NCBI GenBank assembly: GCA_002774185.1
Contig: PEZG01000006.1
Span: forward strand, 1-6,507
Direction: 5' to 3'
Length of the DNA stretch: 6,507 nucleotides
From: Candidatus Roizmanbacteria bacterium CG09_land_8_20_14_0_10_41_9
Lineage (GTDB): Bacteria; Patescibacteriota; Microgenomatia; UBA1406; GWC2-37-13
The position numbers and the translations under genes were made by a program. The notes beneath the pieces were generated by a model that was not told the DNA's origin, did no database searches, and saw only the letters and a program-made list of their open reading frames with translations. Below are positions 1 to 5,226 of the stretch, piece by piece; position 1 is the stretch's first letter, and every line of letters starts with the position of its first letter.

Positions 1-513
1 AGTACTACTACCGGTGCTGGTGGAGGCTACGGTGCCCGTGAAGAAGGTACCGGCGGTGCTGGTGGTTCCGGTGGTGGAGGAGGCGGTCCTTGTACCACGG
101 GTGATAAAGCTGGCGGAGCCGGCAACACCCCTCCCACTACCCCTGTCCAAGGTTATGCCGGTGGTACTGCTATTGACTCTTCTTGTACCTATCGTGGTGG
201 TGCTGGGGGTGGTGGCGCTAGCGCTGTCGGTAATAATAATTTAAGTAACGGTGGTGGCGGTGCTGGTGGCGCTGGTACAACCAGCAGCATCTCCGGCTCT
301 TCTGTAGCTCGTGCTGGTGGAGGTGGTGGCGGTACGGGTAGAAACGCTGGCGCCCTTGGCGGAGCTGGCCAAGCCGGTGGTGGTAACGGTGGATCTTCTC
401 CAAATGGGGCTGGCGGTAACGCTACTGCCAGCTCTGGTAGTGGAGGTGGTGCTGCTGGTTCCGGTACAAATGTCGGTGGTAACGGTGGTTCAGGCATCGT
501 CATCATCCGCTAT
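1..513 (+). repeat. Glycine-rich domain (Gly_rich_2-like) of the giant surface protein
   Basis: Residues 1-171 are dominated by GG, GA and GS runs, encoded mainly by GGT and GGC. The segment follows a pattern known from phage fibres and bacterial surface proteins: GGAGGGGAS near 67-75, a SISGSSVARA segment at 96-105 followed by GGGGGG, and the closing strand GSGIVIIRY at 163-171. The domain is therefore a structured glycine-rich module (I think of Pfam Gly_rich_2) and not random low complexity. A PPTTP break lies near residue 48. The repetitive GGT coding makes the stretch prone to slippage, and it produces several spurious open frames on both strands. Confidence 0.75.
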
Positions 514-3500
514 CCATCCTACTTGGGTTCCAGGTTATACAACAACGGTACCCCTTCTGGCACAACGGTAGTAAATGGCTTCTCCGGCAAGGCGAGACAA
601 AATTCAATTTCTAGCTATATTTCAGTCCCAGATAATTCCTCTCTAGAACCTACCAATGTAACAGTAGAAGCTTGGGTTTATCGTACGGCTGATGACGCTG
701 ATTGGCAAACAATTACCGCGAAAGTTTATAGCACCTCTAGTGGCGCGGATAGCTATTATCTCGGTTTTTATAATAATATTTTAAGGTTCTATACATATAA
801 CGGTGCGACAGATGACTACCTTGATTCGAGAGTAATAGATAACAATGCTTGGCATCACGTAGCGGCAACATTTGACGGCTCCACTAAAAAAATTTACATT
901 GATGGCAATCTTGCCAACCAAAATGCTTGGAATCAAACAATTGCTTACGGGAATGGTCCGCTTGGAATTGGAAACGATCAAAACAGTGGTTCTTGGGCCA
1001 CCGATGAAGGCTTCGTAGGTACTCTCGACGAAGTCCGTATCAGCAATATTGCTCGCACAGCAGATGAGATTGCCGAGAGCTACCGCGCAGGCCGCGATCA
1101 CCATTTTTCCAAAACCATTTCATCCACCGATCTCTCAACGAAGACCAAAGTGCCGTTTTGGATCGCATCAGACCGGCAGGGAACGTTTTTAGAGACAACC
1201 GTTGGCGAATCGTCGTTTGCCAACTATGAACCGGATGCCAATACGGTTGGGCTCTGGAAGCTTGAAGATGAAAATAGTTTAATTGCCTCCGACTCAACTG
1301 GTAATAGTAATAATGGGTTCATGAATCAGGACCAAATCCTTCATACCCAATATGACGGAATAGTTGGGCATCCGACTGATCACGCAGGACTACTTGCTGA
1401 TTTTACTCCTACAACATTGTATGTAAAAGAGATCAATAATTCCATAAATGTTCCCTCCCAATCACTTTATGATCAACGCGATAATATGTACTCAACCTGG
1501 CTAAATGTTAAATATGCGGGGACATGGTCATTTGCCGTTGATGGAGATGATGCGGTTGAAGTAGAAGTAGATGGGGTGGTTGTAGGAGGATATTATGGCG
1601 CTCATGGGTTTTGTTCCTGCCAGACGTATGGAGGAACTATTAGCCTTACAGCAGGGTGGCATAAACTGATTGCTCGACATGAAGAAGATGGCGGCGGCGA
1701 GGGAATTATTGTTTACTATAAAGATCCTGATGATGCTGCTTGGAGTATTTTGACCAGTGCAAATCTGGCCGCTTCTGCAACACTGCATGCTTCATTACCC
1801 ACTGATGCCTATGTCTCAACGTCAACATATATTTCTAATGGGTTAGCTTATCCGAATTTCATAGTTCAAGGAAAAATCGGCAAAGCGAGGAGTTTTAATG
1901 GCGGTTCTGACTCAGTTTATGTAAATAGCTCTCTTATCAGTACCAATCAGGACTTCACTATGTCTGCCTTCTTCTATCCAAGATCATGGTCCAGTAGCGG
2001 TTGTGGACCCAATCAAATCATGACCAACGTTTGGTTTATTTTTGGGAACGATAGTGGAACTGGATTCAACTTTGGACTTAAGGATTCCACCTTTACTTGG
2101 AGAGAATGGGTCTCGACGACTCTTCCCTCGCTTAATACATGGCATCATGTGGTTGGAGTTCGTGAAAATAATTATCTCATATTGTACATGGATGGAAAAT
2201 TCGTTGGCAAAACAGCAACGAATCTAGGAAATACAGCTATTTCAAACGTGTATATTGGCGGGTCACACTGTTCAGCTTATGGATTTGATGGGTACTTAGA
2301 TGAGGTGCGTATTGATAAAGTCGCTCGTTCAGCCCTTGACATCCGCCAAGCCTATGAAATCGGCCGTAGGACGCATCCGATCACGATCGATTTTAAAGCC
2401 AAGCTGGATGGCAGCAATTTAATTGCGGATTCCAGCGATTTGTCGTTTATCGTTGACGGCACGGGCTATGGAGCTTCCATCAAAGGAGCAGGTATATATG
2501 TGGAAGATAAGATTATCGTCAAAGAGAATTACAACGGCACAGAATATATTGCTCAAGGGACGGTTTCCTCAGTCACTGCTTCAACCGGAGCGGTATCGGT
2601 TATAAGCTGGGATGCCGGATCAACATTCCCTACCGGTGGCCAGACAGGATTCTCAGCGAATGCCACGGTATTTAAATGGCAACGGGAATATTTTGATCTG
2701 ACCGGCATCACAACAGGAGTCGGCGGAACAGATCCGGTCAATCAGAGAAATGCCGTCAACCGGCTTACGTTTAGGGTTACGGACGGATCCGAGGGTGCAA
2801 ATATTTGGCTCGACGATATGCGATACTCGGATGCATACCTGACAAATTTCCTTGGCTCTACAATCCCCTCATCATTGAATAGGTATTTTCAATACCGGAC
2901 GATTCTTTCATCCAATGACACGCAGGTATCTCCATCCCTCTCGTCCGTAACGCTTGACTACATCCAGAATTCTCCGCCGAATCTGCCGGTGCTTGAGGCT
3001 CCGACTGCTCCCGGCAATACCAATATCAGCCTTTCTCCCACGTTGAAAACCAGAGCCACGGATGATGACTTGGATTATCTCCGGTATAAAATCGAGCTTG
3101 CTACCGATTCGATATTTACCCAAAATCTCCAGACGTTTACCCAACCGTCCGGTTCACCGCAAACCGGATGGACCCAGCAAGATGCCGAAAGCGGAACCGC
3201 CTACGCATCCGGCACCCAGGCGGCTTACACGCTTCAAACGCTTCTTAGCCCCAGCACAACGTATTACTGGAGAACGTATGCGGTTGATCCGGACGGACGA
3301 AATATCTGGAGCTCTACCCAATCCCCCGCAGGTTCATTTGATACAACGAATCCTCCAACCGCCCCCACCCTTCCCTTCTGCCAGGGAGGTACAAGTCCGA
3401 CGCGGATAACAACTACCACTCCCCAATTTTCAGCAATACACAATGACCCGGATTCCGACTCGGCAAACTACTATCAGATCGAGGTAAACACGCAGTCTGG

Positions 3501-4401
3501 TTTTGGAGGGACTATCATGTGGGATTCGGGAAAAACATCCATGTCTTCTCTGGCGTCTGGCAGCCGATCCTCAAACGTCACCTATAACTTCGACGCAACC
3601 GGAACTCCCCTTACTTTAGATGGTTCAACATACTATTGGCGAATCAAATTCTGGGATACGAATCTTGCGGTCGGATCCACGTCGGCGACTCAACAGTTTA
3701 CCCTGAATGCTCCGCCGTCTGCCCCCACGTCTCTTTTAACAAACGGGTCTTCCAATCCATCAAATGTCACTGATTTTACCCCGTATTTCTCTGCTATTTA
3801 TAACGATTTGGATGTCGGAGATACGGCAACGTCTTTTCAGCTGCAGGTAAACACCAACTCGGGCTTCTCCGGCGGAACCATGATGTGGGACAGCCTAAAA
3901 GTCGGACTGACAAATCCTTTAGCACAAGGAGCGCGATCGCCAAATATTAATTATGGCGGATCCACGCTGCATCCGGGGGAAACGTATTATCTAAGATTTA
4001 AATTCTGGGATGCGCTGGATGTTGGCGGAACATGGAGCTCGGAAACGGCATTCTTTACCATGGAGCCCTTAAACACACCTTCCTACTGTACGCTGAGTTG
4101 GAACCCTACGGGAACGGAAATCACCATTGATTGGGATGATTTGAATTCTATTGAAACTGGATACCGGCTACAAAAGAACGAGGGTGGAGCCGGGTTTCAG
4201 GATTTTACGAGCCCAAACCCGCTTGCGGCAGACACGGTTACCTATCTGGATACGGTCACCCCGGGCGTTGAGTACCAATACCGCGTGCGTGCTGAGAAAG
4301 ATTCGGATTACGGTTCCTGGTGCACCTCATCGTCTGCTACCCCCGACATAAAGTATTTTAAAATGGGCGGGGTACGGATGGATGGAATAAAAATAGAATG
4401 A
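1..4401 (+). CDS. Giant modular surface protein (glycine-rich, LamG, PA14-like, Fn3-like), 5' partial
   Basis: The frame is open from base 1 to a TGA at 4399-4401, followed at once by an in-frame TAA. It gives 1,466 visible residues; the true start lies off the window. The first in-frame ATG (523) is not the start, because a recognisable glycine-rich domain reads into it without a break. Modules by visible residue: glycine-rich 1-171 ending GSGIVIIRY; LamG-1 about 180-366 (WHHV 284-287, LDEVRI 342-347); linker 367-413; LamG-2 about 415-616 with a PA14-like insert near 442-600 (WHHV 714-717, LDEVRI 766-771); beta-rich module 617-988; Fn3-like modules about 989-1117, 1118-1236, 1237-1354 and 1355-1449; tail ending GGVRMDGIKIE. 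LamG and PA14 folds usually bind carbohydrate and Fn3 modules act as spacers, so an exported adhesin is the likely role. There is no LPXTG, PEP-CTERM or C-terminal membrane helix, so anchoring must come from the missing N-terminus or from a partner. The exact ligand is unknown. Confidence 0.93.
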   Translation, partial: STTTGAGGGYGAREEGTGGAGGSGGGGGGPCTTGDKAGGAGNTPPTTPVQGYAGGTAIDSSCTYRGGAGGGGASAVGNNNLSNGGGGAGGAGTTSSISGSSVARAGGGGGGTGRNAGALGGAGQAGGGNGGSSPNGAGGNATASSGSGGGAAGSGTNVGGNGGSGIVIIRYPSYLGSRLYNNGTPSGTTVVNGFSGKARQNSISSYISVPDNSSLEPTNVTVEAWVYRTADDADWQTITAKVYSTSSGADSYYLGFYNNILRFYTYNGATDDYLDSRVIDNNAWHHVAATFDGSTKKIYIDGNLANQNAWNQTIAYGNGPLGIGNDQNSGSWATDEGFVGTLDEVRISNIARTADEIAESYRAGRDHHFSKTISSTDLSTKTKVPFWIASDRQGTFLETTVGESSFANYEPDANTVGLWKLEDENSLIASDSTGNSNNGFMNQDQILHTQYDGIVGHPTDHAGLLADFTPTTLYVKEINNSINVPSQSLYDQRDNMYSTWLNVKYAGTWSFAVDGDDAVEVEVDGVVVGGYYGAHGFCSCQTYGGTISLTAGWHKLIARHEEDGGGEGIIVYYKDPDDAAWSILTSANLAASATLHASLPTDAYVSTSTYISNGLAYPNFIVQGKIGKARSFNGGSDSVYVNSSLISTNQDFTMSAFFYPRSWSSSGCGPNQIMTNVWFIFGNDSGTGFNFGLKDSTFTWREWVSTTLPSLNTWHHVVGVRENNYLILYMDGKFVGKTATNLGNTAISNVYIGGSHCSAYGFDGYLDEVRIDKVARSALDIRQAYEIGRRTHPITIDFKAKLDGSNLIADSSDLSFIVDGTGYGASIKGAGIYVEDKIIVKENYNGTEYIAQGTVSSVTASTGAVSVISWDAGSTFPTGGQTGFSANATVFKWQREYFDLTGITTGVGGTDPVNQRNAVNRLTFRVTDGSEGANIWLDDMRYSDAYLTNFLGSTIPSSLNRYFQYRTILSSNDTQVSPSLSSVTLDYIQNSPPNLPVLEAPTAPGNTNISLSPTLKTRATDDDLDYLRYKIELATDSIFTQNLQTFTQPSGSPQTGWTQQDAESGTAYASGTQAAYTLQTLLSPSTTYYWRTYAVDPDGRNIWSSTQSPAGSFDTTNPPTAPTLPFCQGGTSPTRITTTTPQFSAIHNDPDSDSANYYQIEVNTQSGFGGTIMWDSGKTSMSSLASGSRSSNVTYNFDATGTPLTLDGSTYYWRIKFWDTNLAVGSTSATQQFTLNAPPSAPTSLLTNGSSNPSNVTDFTPYFSAIYNDLDVGDTATSFQLQVNTNSGFSGGTMMWDSLKVGLTNPLAQGARSPNINYGGSTLHPGETYYLRFKFWDALDVGGTWSSETAFFTMEPLNTPSYCTLSWNPTGTEITIDWDDLNSIETGYRLQKNEGGAGFQDFTSPNPLAADTVTYLDTVTPGVEYQYRVRAEKDSDYGSWCTSSSATPDIKYFKMGGVRMDGIKIE
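538..1098 (+). other. LamG-1 (concanavalin A-like) domain
   Basis: Domain inside the giant surface protein, visible residues about 180-366. Recognisable landmarks are NNGTPSGTTVVNGFSGKAR (181-199), the strand VTVEAWVY (220-227), AWHHVAATFDG (283-293), IYIDGN (298-303) and the closing LDEVRISNIARTADEI (342-357). These are the standard Laminin_G_3 signposts. The opening strand normally seen before 'NNGT' (GLWKLxE...DSTG in LamG-2) is missing, and the glycine-rich domain directly abuts instead. Carbohydrate or host-surface binding is the usual role of the fold; the ligand cannot be read from the sequence. Confidence 0.8.
1243..2370 (+). other. LamG-2 domain, split by a PA14-like insertion
   Basis: The domain opens with TVGLWKLEDE and DSTGNSNNGF (visible residues 415-440), resumes at IVQGKIGKARSFNGG (621-635) and closes with NTWHHVVGV (712-720), LYMDGKFVG (728-736) and YLDEVRIDKVARSALDIRQAY (765-785). 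About 180 residues lie between the opening and the GKARSFNG strand, where related domains normally have some ten to twenty. The insert is the PA14-like module listed separately. Both LamG copies end in the same helix-like A..AY..GR..H pattern, which suggests they are related by duplication. Confidence 0.72.
1324..1800 (+). other. PA14-like module nested in LamG-2
   Basis: Visible residues about 442-600 carry PA14 hallmarks: STWLNVKYAGTWSFAVDGDD (498-517) matching the strand with the DGDD loop, VEVDGVVVGG nearby, and LTAGWHKLIARHEEDGGG (549-566) followed by IIVYYKDP, which resembles the PA14 'G.h.i...y.e..g.a...l.w' end. PA14 domains are beta-barrel modules in adhesins, glycosidases and toxins and usually bind sugars. 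A CSC pair at 538-540 sits in a surface loop. Assignment is by motif only; a profile search would decide between PA14 and a merely PA14-like sandwich. Confidence 0.55.
2965..4347 (+). repeat. Array of four fibronectin-III-like modules
   Basis: Four beta-sandwich modules follow in tandem, each introduced by a proline-rich joint (NSPPNLPVLEAP, NPPTAPTLP, NAPPSAPTS, EPLNTPSY). The first has ATDDDLDYLRYKIELA and STTYYWRTYAVDPDG. The second and third are clear paralogues: FSAIHNDPDSDSANYYQIEVN against FSAIYNDLDVGDTATSFQLQVN (split by short indels), both then SGF.GGT.MWDS and TYYWRIKFWD/TYYLRFKFWD. The fourth is a shorter, more classical Fn3 (WDDLNSIETGYRLQKNE, VEYQYRVRAEKDSDYGSW). Such arrays usually act as rigid stalks that hold binding domains away from the cell. 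Confidence 0.75.
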
Positions 4402-4402
4402 T

Positions 4403-4433
4403 AAATGACAAAATTCAAATCCACAAATCAAAT
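4403..4433 (+). repeat. Left inverted-repeat arm, AAATGACAAAATTCAAAT type
   Basis: Bases 4403-4420 are the perfect reverse complement of 5139-5156, and 4416-4433 of 5052-5069; the two 18-mers overlap by 5 bases here but are separated on the right side. The arm starts two bases after the TGA of the giant gene and supplies its second in-frame stop (TAA, 4402-4404). It fills most of the 54-base gap between two convergent genes, where no conventional hairpin-plus-U terminator is visible. Confidence 0.8.
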
Positions 4434-4455
4434 CCCAATGGCAGATCACAAAAAT

Positions 4456-4803
4456 CTAAACTTTATTGGTAATCGCTGCGAATATAAGAGAAAGCTCGTG
4501 TGCTTCTTTCCAGTATATTCTGAGTTTTTCTTTCTTAGAGGGAATCGCTACCGCAAGCATTCGGAGCCAGTGGGTAGTTTCTTTAGCTTCTTTCTTACAA
4601 ATACTAATTTTGTTTTTGAAATCCTTTTTAGAATCAGATCCATTTGCTTCCATATAGTTTGCTCCTATACTCGTTGCGCTCCGAATAAGCTGGTTCATTA
4701 ACGGAAACACTATTTCATTCCTTTCTAAACTTTTGCAAAAAACGATGATATTTTGTCCAAATACTGCTGTTCTTTCCTCAAAATCATATTTTCTTGCCCT
4801 CAT
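4456..4803 (-). CDS. Four helix bundle protein (S23 / 23S rRNA IVS-encoded family)
   Basis: A complete 115-residue protein starting MRARKYDFEERTAVFGQNII, with a TAG stop. Length and pattern fit the S23/IVP family (TIGR02436, PF05635): an amphipathic first helix (YDFEERTAVFGQNIIVFCKS), the core signature LIRSATSIGANYMEA (residues 39-53; family form Q..RSA.SI.AN..EA), then KKDFKNKISICKKEAKETTHWLRML in a second and third helix, and a C-terminal helix ending AAITNKV. There is no signal peptide or membrane segment, so it should be cytoplasmic. Family members form small oligomeric barrels, are often encoded in 23S rRNA intervening sequences, and share a fold with the Avd accessory protein of diversity-generating retroelements; no biochemical role is settled. 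Here it is free-standing, convergent with the giant gene (54 bases between stops), divergent from the fibre gene and enclosed in repeats. No strong Shine-Dalgarno precedes the start; the upstream GGAAG is too far away. Confidence 0.93.
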   Translation of the reverse strand: MRARKYDFEERTAVFGQNIIVFCKSLERNEIVFPLMNQLIRSATSIGANYMEANGSDSKKDFKNKISICKKEAKETTHWLRMLAVAIPSKKEKLRIYWKEAHELSLIFAAITNKV

Positions 4804-4841
4804 TAAATATATTCTTTACTTTGCTTCCGAAAAGTCAATAG

Positions 4842-4871
4842 ACTATACCCAACATAAAATTCAAATGACAA
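4842..4871 (-). promoter_or_regulatory. Possible sigma70-type promoter of the four-helix-bundle gene
   Basis: On the - strand TTGTCA (4871-4866) is followed after 18 bases by TATAGT (4847-4842). Each differs from consensus at one position. The implied transcript would start near 4835, about 30 bases before the ATG. The -35 box lies inside a repeat word (TTTGTCATTTGAATTTT), so any copy of the repeat brings such a box. In AT-rich DNA chance matches are common, hence the low confidence. Confidence 0.35.
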
Positions 4872-4945
4872 AGCTCAAATGTCAAATCAAATTCAAATAA
4901 CAAATTATAAATTTCAAATCAAGCTTAAAGCTTAAAATTCAAAAG
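4857..4945. repeat. AT-rich interspersed repeat block, left half
   Basis: The block consists of variants of (A)AATTCAAATGACAAATC in one orientation. Several words recur as perfect inverted copies on the right side of the spacer: 4871-4880 with 5121-5130, 4875-4887 with 5032-5044, and 4889-4903 with 5134-5148. Next to it AAGCTTAAAGCTTAAAATTC (4921-4940) is a tight AAGCTTAA tandem. No coding potential is credible; short frames give K/F/Q/I-rich artefact peptides. Confidence 0.75.
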
Positions 4946-4963
4946 GTTTTACTCATTTGTAAT

Positions 4964-5011
4964 TGATACTTCGACTTTGCTCAGTATCATCCTGAGTTTA
5001 TCGAAGGATGA
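4964..5011. repeat. Hairpin repeat element with two mutually exclusive folds
   Basis: Fold A is one central hairpin: CTTCGA (4969-4974) with TCGAAG (5001-5006) outside and CTCAG (4980-4984) with CTGAG (4992-4996) inside, loop 4985-4991. Fold B is two side-by-side hairpins: TGATACT (4964-4970) with AGTATCA (4983-4989), or TCATCCT (4987-4993) with AGGATGA (5005-5011); these two share three bases. The sequence resembles the dispersed CTTCGACAAGCTCAGGATGA-type repeat seen in many bacterial genomes, here with A/T substitutions in the arms. No U-run follows, so a terminator is unlikely. Confidence 0.7.
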
Positions 5012-5013
5012 GA

Positions 5014-5069
5014 TTTTGGATTTGATTTGTCATTTGACATTTGACTTTTGAATTTGATTTGTGGATTTG
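5014..5069. repeat. AT-rich interspersed repeat block, right half, proximal
   Basis: This carries the same words as the left block but in opposite orientation (TTTGATTTGTCATTTGACAT and onward). Bases 5052-5069 are an exact reverse complement of 4416-4433, and 5032-5044 of 4875-4887. The block ends abruptly at the GC-rich insert that follows. Confidence 0.75.
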
Positions 5070-5110
5070 CTTGCCTCGCCGGCTCGCCTCGCTGCGAAGC
5101 GGGCAGGCGG
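5069..5110. repeat. GC-rich hairpin element with GNRA-type loop
   Basis: About 40 bases of GC-rich sequence interrupt the AT-rich block. CGCT (5090-5093) pairs with AGCG (5098-5101) around a GCGA tetraloop. GCTTGCC (5069-5075) can pair with GGCAGGC (5102-5108) using one G-U pair, stacked on the inner stem with a left-side bulge; alternatively GCCT (5086-5089) pairs with AGGC (5105-5108). The composition is unlike everything around it, which suggests a separate dispersed palindromic (REP-like) element landed in the block. ATTTG flanks both sides (5065-5069 and 5114-5118), but that word is too common here to call a target duplication. Confidence 0.65.
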
Positions 5111-5168
5111 GTTATTTGTGATTTGAGCTTGAATTGTTATTTGAATTTTGTCATTTGTCATTATTCAT
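5111..5168. repeat. Right inverted-repeat arm, distal
   Basis: Bases 5139-5156 are the exact reverse complement of 4403-4420, and 5121-5130 and 5134-5148 match 4871-4880 and 4889-4903 in inverted orientation. The arm ends GTCATTTGTCATTATTCAT, whose reverse complement begins like the sequence around the giant gene's stop codon. After it the DNA changes character and leads into the promoter of the fibre gene. Confidence 0.75.
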
Positions 5169-5182
5169 AAATGGAGCAATCA

Positions 5183-5211
5183 TTGACATTTTCTCTTTTT
5201 TCCCCTATTCT
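5183..5211 (+). promoter_or_regulatory. Sigma70-type promoter of the fibre-like gene, very short leader
   Basis: A perfect TTGACA (5183-5188) is followed after 17 bases by TATTCT (5206-5211), four of six matches to TATAAT. The expected start near 5218 leaves about nine bases before the ATG at 5227. No purine-rich Shine-Dalgarno sits there: the last bases are CCCCCT. A short-leader or nearly leaderless transcript would explain this. Confidence 0.5.
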
Positions 5212-5220
5212 GAAAATAGG
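5204..5220 (+). promoter_or_regulatory. Small hairpin between promoter and start codon of the fibre-like gene
   Basis: CCTATT (5204-5209) and AATAGG (5215-5220) pair perfectly over six bases around a five-base loop. The palindrome overlaps the -10 box and ends six bases before the ATG. If transcription starts near 5218 it would not form in the RNA and could instead be a DNA operator; with an upstream start it would sit where a ribosome binding site normally lies. Confidence 0.4.
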
Positions 5221-5226
5221 CCCCCT

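Larger units (their letters stand above)
4398..5168. mobile_element. Putative inverted-repeat-bounded cassette carrying a four-helix-bundle gene
   Basis: The segment begins at the stop codon of the giant gene and ends just before the upstream region of the next gene. Its ends read ATGATAAATGACA on the + strand (from 4398) and ATGAATAATGACA on the - strand (from 5168). Perfect 18-nt inverted pairs link 4403-4420 with 5139-5156 and 4416-4433 with 5052-5069. The only gene inside is the S23/IVP-type protein at 4456-4803. No transposase, reverse transcriptase or integrase is present, so mobility would have to be supplied from elsewhere. The alternative is ordinary intergenic repeat DNA that happens to surround a gene. 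Confidence 0.3.

Noticed and set aside
189..506. Proline-rich frame on the - strand and alternative + frames at 14-244 and 311-571
   Set aside because: These are direct shadows of GGT/GGC-rich coding for the glycine-rich domain; GGN repeats read as proline, valine or leucine runs in other frames.
523..525. ATG at 523 as the start of the giant gene
   Set aside because: The reading frame continues to base 1 with a recognisable glycine-rich domain whose closing strand IVIIRY lies just upstream, so this is an internal methionine.
1..4401. Alternative genetic code 25 (TGA = Gly), known in some Patescibacteria
   Set aside because: An extremely glycine-rich 1,466-codon frame uses only GGN for glycine and has no in-frame TGA before the end; the final TGA is backed by TAA.
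4405..4701. Open frame of 98 codons on the + strand
   Set aside because: It lies antisense to the well-supported four-helix-bundle gene, and its start is in the AT-rich repeat, which always yields K/F/Q/N-rich artefact peptides.
4964..5011. Intrinsic terminator
   Set aside because: The stems have internal mismatches and no run of T follows on either strand; no gene ends close by.
4857..5160. CRISPR array
   Set aside because: Repeat words vary in length and sequence, occur in both orientations and have no regular spacers; no cas genes are present.
4398..5226. Diversity-generating retroelement (Avd-like four-helix protein near a possible target gene)
   Set aside because: The S23 family shares its fold with Avd, but no reverse transcriptase, template repeat or adenine-biased variable repeat is visible, and this variant is the common stand-alone form.
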